From Zanthoxylum bungeanum (Eukaryota > Streptophyta > Magnoliopsida > Sapindales > Rutaceae): DNA of 64,000 nucleotides. The translations under genes were made by a program, and so were the position numbers. Below the pieces are notes generated by a model. The model ran no database searches and had not been told where the DNA came from. It was given only the letters and a program-made list of their open reading frames with translations. This document shows, piece by piece, positions 34,987 through 45,283 of this stretch (the first letter of the stretch is position 1; each line of letters opens with the position of its first letter). The DNA is taken from the NCBI GenBank assembly GCA_019454045.1, contig SKCR01037663.1:1-64000 (forward strand). Reading direction: 5' to 3'.

Positions 34987-36633
34987 GAGGTTGAAAAGTT
35001 CTCTTAACCCTTCATTTTTTTATTTAAAGTTTATGTTTTAATATATTTATAATAGTTATAAATATGATATGCATGTTTAGATGAGTGGGCACATTATTAT
35101 ATTCATGTGATGAATGGTTTTGTTATTTAGATGAATGGATTTTGCATTGGTCGTAAATTTTTATGGCTCTTGTTTTTATAGTTGGTTTTTTTTGGGTTGT
35201 AAGGCCATCAGGCCATTGTTTATATTCGTTGTAATTTTAAATTTCAATGTAAAGTTTCAATTCTTTATAATATGGAGCACCGAAGTCACAAAGGGAGCCA
35301 ACACCACTTTGGAGCGGGATTTGAAGGCCAATGAATGCCTTGGTGAATCGTTTGTACTAATTAGATTAGTATAGGTAAAATAAGATCCCGGTCAATGCAA
35401 AATAAATTTTATGTTATATGTATGTTTATTTCGAATTGTTTGAATTACATGTCATATAACTTAAGGTGCCCACTCGTGCATTATGCTTGCCATAACATGT
35501 CGTAAATGCATTATCATTATAAACATAAAATTATGATTTTATGTAATGTTAGAATATTATATGCATTGAAATCATTAATAAGACTAATTGGTTTTATTAT
35601 CTAAAACTTGAATTCTAATATATTGGACTTAATTGGTGCATAATAAATTCCATTGGTATATAGGATGAAAACCTGAATATAAATTCCATAGCTGATTCCG
35701 TATGGACGGAAATATGGTCTGCACTCGGGATACAATTCCACGTACCATTGGATTTTATAACACACTAAAAATTTATTAAAATGTTTAATTGAATTTTGAC
35801 CATTTAAAATTCCATGATTTTAGACCCTTAAGTGCCTAGTATTTTAAGAGTTAAAATATTGTAGCTCACTTATACCACTCTAATTAAATTAGTTTAATAG
35901 AGTAAATATATTAGTAGAGAATAATGTTAGCGACACAATTTTAATAGTTAAAATTGATTAGCTCACTTATGACAAACTAGTGTAAATAACCATTATGATT
36001 TAGCCGTTATAAGTTTATCCACACTAGTTAAAATAAAATATTAGATATTTTAGATAGAAACCTTAATTTTAAAATAGTGAGTGGGAGAGGGATATACGAT
36101 AGTACATCCCACGATCTCCGTTGTTAGTCAAAAAATGTGAGATTCAAAAGGCGCCTCGAGACGGTTTTGTTTTTGTCCTCCTACGGATGGTGTCCGTTTT
36201 GGATCAATATCAGGTTTGGTTCCGAAAGGATAGGGATTCTAGATGTATCTTGTGAACTGACCTACCATACGGCGACACTTCACTTGTTAAGTCAAAGAAT
36301 CCCGAAACGGCGGGTTACACTCACTAAGGAATAATTAACTGTTAATGAAATTCTTTGATCAAATAAAACGGTAGTTGTTTAATATAGGAATAAGAGTTAT
36401 TCTCGTATTTATTAAATCAACTGAGATTGTCTCGATCTATCATGCGAGTACTTGACCTACCCTATGGTGGCACTTACTTGTGGGATGATAGATTTCCGTG
36501 GATAGTAATTCTCTTAGGGTCCTAATTCATTATTCATGGTTCATGCATCATGTTTAATTTTATGCCAAAACTCTTTGATGATTTTAATATGCGATGAATG
36601 AATGTAAAATGCATGTTTATTTTATTTTCAGCC
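34987..36633 (+). other. Copia A leader (about 1.65 kb), non-coding
   Basis: No conserved frame. It holds the 92-bp module shared with Gypsy LTRs (35655-35746) and a roughly 40-bp direct repeat around GACCTACC (near 36255 and 36453). Confidence 0.75.
35655..35746 (+). ncRNA. 92-bp module shared by Copia A leader and Gypsy LTRs
   Basis: Reads GGTATATAGGATGAAAACC at its start and GGGATACAATTCCACGTACC at its end. The same 92-bp module occurs on the minus (sense) strand of Gypsy LTRs at 10074-10159, 20784-20874, 23085-23176 and 28998-29089. The sequence on either side is unrelated. It can fold into a stem with CCATA paired to TATGG. The call as a structured RNA element is inference; it may instead be a DNA-level or mobile sequence. 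Confidence 0.5.
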
Positions 36634-36908
36634 ATGGTTTCTCTAATTATTTCCATACTCTCAAACGATAAATTGATCGGAGAAAACTATGTTAAGTGGA
36701 AAAGTAACATGAACGTTATCCTGGTCTGTGAAGACCTGAAGTTTGTCCTGAAGGAGGAATGTCCTCCCGTACCGGCCATATATGCTGGCCAAGCTGTTCG
36801 CGATACCTACCAGAAATGGGTCGCAGCAAATGAGAAAGCCCGCTGCTACTTGCTAGCAGGGATGTCTGAGGTTCTTGCTGCAAAGCATGAACCTATGGCT
36901 CTAGCATC
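36634..36908 (+). pseudogene. Copia A gag N-terminus, split by B3
   Basis: The likely start is the ATG of MVSLIISILSNDKLIGENY. An in-frame ATG at 36598 is also possible. Typical Copia gag motifs follow: YVKWKSNMNVIL, LKFVLKEECPP, WVAANEKARCYLL and KHEPMALAS. At 36908 the frame is cut by B3. With the insert and one GCATC removed it runs on as SQMMESL and then hits a stop, matching the expected gag continuation. Gag forms the particle. The upstream half of this gene looks functional in sequence; the downstream half is decayed. Confidence 0.85.
36904..36908. repeat. Target site duplication GCATC, left (B3)
   Basis: Directly before TGTTGGAC; repeated at 44603-44607 after CCAACA. Confidence 0.93.
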
Positions 36909-37219
36909 TGTTGGACAGTTATGACCCATAGCATCACTATTTGTACAGATCATTGTGTTGTTGTACAAATTAACTATGTGACAAAGGAAATTGCACTCTT
37001 ATCATTTGTGATTAGATCACCAAGATATATAAATGATGAGAGGTCCTTATGATTTGTTCCTTGATTGAGAATGATATGAGACAATATCAATCAACGAAGG
37101 ATAAATCATTAAATATCCCTAGTCAGAGTATTATCGAGATTGGACAAGATAAATACGTAAAAGACTAGTATCGTACTTGTGCGCGTTGTGAGGGCACAAC
37201 GGCGTAGTTCTCAATATAC
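36909..37219 (+). repeat. B3 outer LTR start and left arm of inverted repeat
   Basis: About 311 bp of family B LTR in plus orientation. The reverse complement is at about 37470-37780, with about 250 bp between the arms. Confidence 0.88.
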
Positions 37220-37780
37220 CTAGTATCGGCGTACACAGAATCGGCTAAAGCCCTAGACGACCTCAACCAAAGTACATTGATTGTCGTAAGCATTAGCGGT
37301 GCAAGTCTCAGGTTAAGACCAAATACACCTACCCTGATGTCGGACTCCCATAGACACATAGTCAAACTACCAATGGGATTCCGAGGGGGTCTATCCAGAG
37401 CGAAGCTGTTTCCCGTACCGTCGGTGAAACACAACCTCCTACCGCACTTGTATAAGAATCCAATACTTAAGTATATGAGAACTACGCCGTTGTGCCCTCA
37501 CAATGCGCACAAGTACGATACTAGTCTTTTACGTATTTATCGATGTCCAATCTCGATAATACTCTGACTAGGGATATTTAATGATTTATCCTTCGTTGAT
37601 TGATACTGTCTCATATCATTCTCAATCAAGGAAAAAATCATAAGGACCTCTCATCATTTATATATCTTGGTGATCTAATCACAATGATAAGAGTGTAATT
37701 TCCTTTGTCACATAGTTAATTTGTACAACAACACAATGATCTGTACAAATAGTGACGCTATGGGTCATAACTGTCCAACA
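37220..37780 (-). repeat. B3 inner LTR start (inverted) and right arm
   Basis: Covers roughly positions 1-548 of the family B LTR, reversed, ending GTCCAACA next to the polypurine tract. The stretch 37220-37469 is the part without a partner in the left arm. Confidence 0.88.
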
Positions 37781-37793
37781 ATCTCCCACTTGG
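37781..37793 (-). other. Polypurine tract of B3
   Basis: Minus strand CCAAGTGGGAGAT next to the inverted LTR start. Confidence 0.8.
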
Positions 37794-40700
37794 CCTATAG
37801 CCAGTCACTCAAGTGTTTAACACCCGAACTATGTACGGTTTGCTCAAATTGCTGAGAAAATGTTTCGTCAGCGGATTTGTATGATTATCGTCTGATGCGA
37901 TTTATACGATCATCACATCGCCACGATGTATGATCCGAACGAATCAGATGAATAGTCGAAGTATATATCTGGATCGTTGATGAGACCATTAATTCTTTAG
38001 CATGTGCTGACGCCTAGCTCAGCTGCTAACATAACTATATCTAATCTAATTAGATTTATTATTGACCCAGATGGCTTCTATTGCTGCCTCAGCTGCTGCA
38101 ATTATCCGCATTTGTTGTTTATTTGGCAACAGTATCTTGCTTGGAAGATTTCCAGCTCAATGTACCGTTATTCAAACTGTATAGTACCGTTTGCGACTTT
38201 CAGTCGTTTTTCGGTTTGGAAACTTGCAGTAGTGATTCCAGTCACTTCAAGTTCTCCTTCTCCACAGATTAACACAGCATCCTTAGATCTCTAAGATTCT
38301 AATGGATGTTCTTAACATCAATCCAGTGACCATTATCTGGATTGGCCTGATTGTGAATCCATATGCTCAAAGCGTATGAGACACCAGGTCATGACATTTT
38401 TTAATGTACAAGTTCTCGCAGAGTTTTAACAACTTAATCTATCCCAATAGATCTTTATTCCTAGAATAAAAGTTGTTGCTCCCAAGAATTCTACGGAGAA
38501 TTTTCTCAAAAGCCAAGCTTTTGCCGATTATTTTATATGGGAATTTCATTTCCAAGAAATGAATATGTTATCATTATTTTATTAAAGGACATTCATTGTC
38601 AGTGCGCTCCCACTAACCTCCTTATATACACAAGAATCATATTCGTTTTTGAATTAAATCATAGACCATTATGATTACATCAAAACGATGATTCCAAGAA
38701 CCTAATGCTTGCTTCAATCCAAACATGGATCGAATAACCTGCAAACCTTGTTTACTGGTTTTAGTACGACAAAATCATCAAGATGTTATAAACATCCTCC
38801 AAAGGGTTTCCGTTTAAGGAAAGCGATTTTGATCTTTAACTGACACATTTCATAAATGAAAGGTGCAGCTACTGCAAGTATTTTCCAAATGGATTTACCG
38901 TGGCAACAGGTAAAAGGTTGAACCGTAATCAACACAATGTTGATAACGATACCTTTCCGCTACAAGCCTAGCTTAGTACATTGGTATGTTGCCATCCATG
39001 TATGTCTTCCTTGAAGACTTATACAGTACCTATAGGCACAATGTCTTATGGTACATCAACTAGTGTCCAAACATAGTTGTTATACATGGAATCCATTTTG
39101 GACTCATGGCACTTTGCCATAATGGAAGTCGATACCTTGTATCACTCCTTCATACGTAGTCGGTTGGTAAATCTCAACAAGATTGACATCTTTATGAGGT
39201 GAGATCAGAAACCCATACCCCAGGTTGTTTTCTGATTCTCTCTGATCTACGCAATTTCTTATGTATAAGAAGATTAACGGTATAGTTTCATCCTTGATGA
39301 ACTATTTTTGTTCCATTAAGGACTTCATGCCAGAAACAGTATTGCTCCGATTTTCATCGAGTTATACCATCCTCCCACTTACCACTGCATATCGGTAATC
39401 CTCTAAGGAAGACTGCATGGCGAGCAACAATTACAATTGTTCTCTAGTGTGATGTATAAGTACTATACTTATGGTTTTCCCTAGGATAACCTATATTTGG
39501 CACTTATCCGATCTGGGTTCTAGTTTGGTATCATCCAAACGTAAGCCTAGCATACCCAAATCTATAGGAGTGTGAAGCCCAGTTTCTTTCCCGTTCATAT
39601 CTAATATGAAGTCTGTCAAGCGGAATTTACATGGAACCTTATTCAAAATAAGTTTTGCACTGTTTATGCTTATCTTTGAAGGAAAAGGTAGCACAGAGCG
39701 ACTCATGATTAACCTTATCATGTCCAACAAAATTCAGTTTCTCCGTACGGACACACCGTCAAACCGACGTGTTCCAGGAGGAGTCCTCATTTGAAAGAAT
39801 ACTATACTCTTTCAAGTATATATTAAACTTATTGCTTAAGTATTTTCCATTACGGTCTTACCGTGACGGTTTAATACTTTAGCCGATTTGTTTGTCTATT
39901 TCGTGTCGAAACTCTAAAAGTTTCCGATTTGTGTTCTTTAAAAGGAAACACATAACCATAACGTGATGCCACATACGTTAAGGTCACGAAACATTCATAT
40001 CCACATCTAGCCTAGCTGGATATGGGCCCACTTACTTCACTATGATAGGGCTAACAGATCGGTGGCACTTGCACTTTTACCAAGTAAATAGTGTTTTAGG
40101 TACCTTACCTAATAAACTAGATTCGCAGACATTATTTGATCAGTCAAATCAGTCCTAGTACCCACTCTTCAAAAGAGCGGATATATGACTCTTGTTTAAT
40201 TGTGTCCCAGACAACAATGCCACAATTAGTTTTATCTGATCAGATCAGTATGAGCTATTAGTTTGTCATATTATATGTTCGAGATTTTATTTATACTCAA
40301 AATATAAATACTGTTATTCACATCTAATGTGTTTATCTCAATGTCATCTTTATATAATGAAACACTTTAGTGTTCTAAAATATAAAGGTTTATCCGTAAT
40401 GGATTAAACACTGATATAGAGATAATGTTTCTAGTCTAACTAGTTACATTATAACAGTTTCCTAATATAGGTACACACCCGAAGGGCTGTTCCTAAACTT
40501 AGGTATCTACGGTCGAAACAGCGATTTTCATCCCGTTTCCGATTCGCAGATTAACCTCAGCTTGAAGTTAGTATCCTGCTCACAGCAGATTCTGAACATC
40601 AATACATATATTTTATGTACCATACTAAGTATTTTAAAATCCAATTTTAATACTAGTAATGGACATAATATTGACAAACATTCTTAAAGTCAGAGCCTTG

Positions 40701-41250
40701 CCCTTTCTTTAATTCCTTCGTGTCTGCCATATCGAAACGACAGCCACTTCGGGATATGTCCTTTATCTTCCCAGAAGATAATAACGATATTGCCTTTACC
40801 CTTTCTGAATATTTCAGAAGTCTTTGGCCAAGCCTTGGATTTCTAGAATATTGACGTAAAGTCCGCCTTGCGCTACTTATCTAATTGTAAAGTTTGACTT
40901 TATCTCCTTGAGATTAGTCATTAACTCTCCAAGAATTATTAATTGCAAATATAATACTTCTTAAATCTAAACATAGATTTATTACAAGTATAATGAATTA
41001 GGCACTTTAAGTCATCATTACATAATTCTTCCAAAGATTATGCTTCACTAATTTTGCCTAATTCAGGGTTTAGGCATAATAGGTTATTTTATCAAATAAA
41101 GTAACTTATTATTTATTTCCAGGACCATCCTGAAATTTCATTCCCAATTTGAAAAATTTAAACCATTGAAATATTGTAATCCAAGATTATATTTAAATGT
41201 CCAATCTTTCAATATTTCTTGATTTTAATAGTCCAACAATTATTTCCGGT
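37794..41250 (-). pseudogene. Decayed gag-pol of B3
   Basis: Minus-strand counterpart of the B4 gag-pol. RNase H remnants lie near 38000-38330 and RT remnants near 38650-39230. The best integrase piece, 39491-39730, shows LDMIRLIMSRSVLP, LILNKVP and TKLEPRSDKC, compared with LDMVRSMMSRTELP and TKLEPKSDKC in B4. Protease-like sequence is near 40450-40640 and decayed gag to about 41250. Stops and indels occur throughout. Confidence 0.82.
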
Positions 41251-43683
41251 ACTATTTATCATAATGATTACAATAATCCAATTATTCAATCAACTATAAT
41301 ATTAATTCAATTATATTGATTACTATAATCCAATTATAAAATCAACTATTTATTGAATTTATTTGAATATAGTCAAACTATATTAATTAAAACAACATTA
41401 AATATTAGTCCAACTAATATTTTTAATCATTTGACGAGTGATATTTGTTTGAGCGCGTATAGCGAGTAATTGAACGAATATTGCAAATTCAATTCTTGCC
41501 TCCTACTATTTTCGGCGAGCCTCTAACCCTCTGTCGAGTACTCGGGAAACCGTGTTTCCTAGTGGGCTAGGATCCCATTAAATGTCACACAATCTTGACT
41601 TTGGCCAACAAATTGTATGATAATTAACTAGGTAGATATCTAAGATCAATTGGATCCAATCCAATTCCTAGGTCCGGTAGGTGGACATCCAAGTCCGAAA
41701 CATATATCGTATATATGCCTATAAATCCAATATGTACCCTAACCTTTTTTCCTCTGAATCAACTAGGCCTTGGCTTTGGCACAACAAACCTAATGATCCC
41801 AGTCAAGCGTGACCCATTGACCATGGAAAGCTACGTAATCAATGTCAAGTGACAAGAAGTGGTCTTGACTTTGGCCAACAAACCACAACTTGGACAAGAC
41901 ACCGATATGGAACAAAACTCTCGTGATTCAAACACATCTTCGACGGACAAAGGGCTTGACTTTGGCCAACAACCCAATGCCAATCTCGGATCTTGAGTAA
42001 GAATCACTCAATGGAAGGAAAAACGCATGATATTTGAGCGAGGGTTTTTCGCGTGCAAATTGGCTACCAATTTATTATCTTTGTTAAGGTCTCATCATCA
42101 TACAACCTTAAACATGCATTCTAAATACATAATAAAACGTATATGAAAATAAAAAATAATGATATGCGGATGGATACTTAACACATTGATCCTAGATCAA
42201 ATCTCTCCCTTTTTCTCTCATGCTAGCACTTGTATTACTTCTACCTGTTACACTACACTTCTAAAGAAACCTCATTTACATTGAGGGGAATAGGTGAGAA
42301 GAGAATACAAAGAGAATTGAGGTGAAAAGGCTGGACACGCAGGTCCAATTTAATAAATCAAATTTATTACAACAATTTCCAAAATTGCCCCCACCCGACT
42401 AATAGCCATCCGATATACATTATTCATTCATCACAACCATGTATTCACATAAAGCATGTTATCAATCAATCTAATCAAATTAATTAATCTGATAATTAGT
42501 GATCATCCAATGTTCAAACAACGATTTGATTTTGTGCGAGTCAAACTCGTTTTGCGAATAAGTACTCAAAGTATGAATTCTCGAATTAAATTAAACTACG
42601 TAATTAAATCTAATTTAATATGCATTCAATTCTAATTCGTTATTTAATTCCAAATTAAATATTACACTTTAATAATAAACCTTTTACGACTTAAATTCCA
42701 AATTTAATCGTAACGCGTCTCAAAGACCGATTAACGTCCAACGTCAATTCAATTAAAGTCTAATGGGCTTTTAATTGATTTCTTAAGGCGTGGACTTTTG
42801 GTCAACTCGGGTCAAACTGAATAACCCAAATCCAATCCGGGATTGACCCCATAAGCCCATAAATCAATCTTGGCCCATTAGGCCCAATTAAACTTTAAAG
42901 GTTCATTAAGTCGCAATTGGGCTTAACGGAAGTGGTTTTGGGCCCAATTGGATCCAATCCATTTGGCCTAAACCAACTTTGTACAACAAAGCCCAATAAG
43001 CCCATTTACAACTTTAAAAGCCCAAATCCAATTTAAAGCCCAATTAATTAAATTCATAAAATCTAATTTCATAATATAATTAACCTAAAGTGCAAATCAT
43101 GATTAATCACTTAGATCGATATTTCTGAAACATCAAATTAGCCCAATTAATCATGCTTAACATCATCATCACATGTCCAACACATTAATGAAAAATCAAA
43201 CCCATTTACATGCTTCTATGTCTCGGCCAAGGAAGGTAATTTTGTCCGATTTGAATTCAATCCGATTAATTACACAATCGACAACGAATTAACTTCCCGA
43301 ATGATTTCATACACATATAATGTTCATAAAATCAAAATTCCAAGACATTAAAGGGCATTATCAATTCGGCCAACATATGGAATTTAGGGTTTTTGTTCAA
43401 TTTAAAATTAAATCCAATTCAATCTCAAATTAACATCATCCAAGATGATTCCAACTCATCTAATGAACCAAAATCAAAAATTCCATGGATTCCAAATCAC
43501 ATCACATTCGGCCAACACAGAAAATATTGGGGAAAATTATTCCAAATAAATTTTCAACAAATTGATCCAACCAATATGCAATTAAACATGTTATAAGCAT
43601 ATTCAAACAATCATTTCATTCAAATCTTGCTCAAAACAAATTTACCCAAATTTTTAAGCCCTAAAATTTCATGCTTGCACCTA
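41251..43683 (-). other. B3 leader
   Basis: Inverted counterpart of the B1 and B4 leaders, with four copies of the CTTGACTTTGGCCAACAA motif (41594, 41769 variant, 41864, 41955). The 67-codon frame at 43393 is not conserved. No gene. Confidence 0.82.
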
Positions 43684-43697
43684 GGCTCTTGATGCCA
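43684..43697 (-). other. Primer binding site of B3 (variant)
   Basis: Minus strand TGGCATCAAGAGCC, one base from the inverted LTR end. It differs from TGGTATCAGAGCC by a T-to-C change and an inserted A. Confidence 0.75.
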
Positions 43698-43698
43698 T

Positions 43699-44118
43699 TG
43701 TTGGTGATTATCTAGGTCCCAAGATCATTAAACAAGCATGATAAAGTGTGAAATACACATCAAAGGAGTTGCGAAATACTCACATCGATCGGTTGAGACG
43801 ATTGAAGACGAACAAAATCAATTTTGGATCCTCCAAGGTGGCGCCAAAGACAACAGTTCACAGCCCACTGTTTTCAGTTTTGAGTCTTGAATTTGAGCTC
43901 CGAATCTTCATCGAACGATTCCCGGCTCAAGGGTAAGTGTCCCTAACACCTTCATATGTCTCTCGGGAGTGCTAGCTCGCTTGGATTTTGCCACAAAACC
44001 CATGATTTTACCTTGTAAAATTCGGCCAACCCATGGCAGTTCACTGCCATGGGCGTGAGGGTGAGAGAGTGAAATGGAGAAGAAGAATTGTGTATTAGGT
44101 TGGTGAAGCATTTTCCAA
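43699..44118 (-). repeat. B3 inner LTR end (inverted), left arm of second inverted repeat
   Basis: About 420 bp. Its reverse complement is 44188-44602. The two 62-codon frames at 43748 and 44365 are mirror images of one another, which shows the repeat clearly. Confidence 0.9.
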
Positions 44119-44187
44119 AAATGCCTTTATATATTTTCCAAGAAAAAATACTAAAAACAATTACTAATTGATTAATTAAATCAAACG
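44119..44187. other. Short spacer at the centre of the B3 right palindrome
   Basis: About 70 bp of AT-rich sequence with a minus-strand TATATAAA (44127-44134). The missing LTR middle (about 1 kb per arm) would have been here. Confidence 0.6.
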
Positions 44188-44602
44188 TAAATGCTTTACA
44201 CCCACCAAATACTATTCTTCTTCTCCATTTCACTCTCTCACCCTCACGCCATGGCAGTGAACTGCCATGGGTTGGCCGAATTTTACAAGGTAAAATCATG
44301 GGTTTTATGGCAAAATCCAAGCGAGCTAGCACTCCCGAGAGACATATGAAGGTGTTAGGGACACTTACCCATGAGCCGGGAATCGTTCGATGAAGATTCG
44401 GAGCTCAAATTCAAGACTCAAAACTGAAAACAGTGGGCTGTGAACTGCTGTCTTTGGCGCCACCTTGGAGGATCCAAAATTGGTCTTGTTCGTCTTCAAT
44501 CGTCTCAACCGATCGATGTGAGTATACCGCAACTCCTTTGATGTGTATTTCACACTTTATCATGCTTGTTTAATGATCTTGGGACCTAGATAATCACCAA
44601 CA
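44188..44602 (+). repeat. B3 outer LTR end, right arm of second inverted repeat
   Basis: Ends GGGACCTAGATAATCACCAACA-type LTR terminus in plus orientation, followed by GCATC. Confidence 0.9.
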
Positions 44603-44607
44603 GCATC
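44603..44607. repeat. Target site duplication GCATC, right (B3)
   Basis: Partner of 36904-36908. Confidence 0.93.
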
Positions 44608-45283
44608 TCAAATGATGGAGTCATTGTAGGGCATGTTTTGACCCAACTGCTTAATGAGCTCACCCATTACGAGTCCATGCTTGTGTATCCGTGTAAGTCC
44701 AATGTAGAGGCAAATGTTGCTGAATCTTCTAAATCTGCAAAGAAGAAGAAGAAAGGCACTGGAAAGGCTAAGGGTAAGCCCATGAAAAAGAAGAACAAGA
44801 AAGGCTCCAATGGATACCAAGCCCAAAGGAAAATGTTTCCACTACGACAAGAATGGGCATTGGAAAAGGAACTGTCCTAAATACCTTGTTGAGTTGAAGG
44901 AGAAAAAGGAAACATGTAAAAATGATTTACTCGTTATTGAATCTCTATTAGTGGAGGATGATAAATCCGCTTGGATTGTTGATTCTGGGGCTACTAACCA
45001 TGTTTGTTCTTCTTTACAGCTACTTGATTCATGGAGGGACCTTTCTGAAGGTGTATACACCATGAGGGTCGGGACATGGGATGCCGTTTTAGCAAGAGCA
45101 GTGGGAGTTTCTAGTTTAAATTTTATTAATAATAGTTATTTAAATTTGAACAATGTGTTATTCATTCCTGGTTTTCGCAGGAATCTGATTTTTGTTTCTA
45201 GACTTATGGATTATGGTTATTCAATTTCTTTTAATAGCGATTTGGTTATTATTGGTAGAAATGGATTAACTATATGCACATGA
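44608..45283 (+). pseudogene. Copia A gag C-terminus and protease
   Basis: Continues the gag cut at 36908. After a stop and a gap in the middle of gag, a segment VLTQLLNELTHYESML leads to a Lys-rich tail (44740-44815). A frameshift then leads to the zinc knuckle, which reads CFHYDKNGHWKRNC. The second Cys of the CCHC set is Tyr, so metal binding should be lost. Protease begins SAWIVDSGATNHVC with the DSG active site intact (near 44973-44990) and runs to a TGA at 45281-45283. Gag packages RNA and protease cuts the polyprotein. Confidence 0.85.

Larger units (their letters stand above)
36909..44602. mobile_element. Copia B3 (family B) with inverted body
   Basis: The outer ends are plus-strand: LTR start TGTTGGAC at 36909 and LTR end ACCAACA at 44602, flanked by GCATC duplications. 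Everything between about 37220 and 44120 reads on the minus strand: LTR start part (to 37780), polypurine tract, decayed pol, leader, primer site and LTR end part (from 43699). The element is therefore a normal insertion whose inside is flipped between its two LTRs. The middle of both LTRs is missing. See the finding on its origin. Confidence 0.9.

Noticed and set aside
43748..44553. Mirror-image 62-codon frames as a duplicated small gene
   Set aside because: Both are the family B LTR end in an inverted repeat. The same sequence sits in the B1 LTR near 7290-7510.
36909..44602. B3 as two independent opposed elements
   Set aside because: Only one target duplication pair exists, at the outer plus-strand LTR ends. 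The inner junctions lack LTR termini and duplications.
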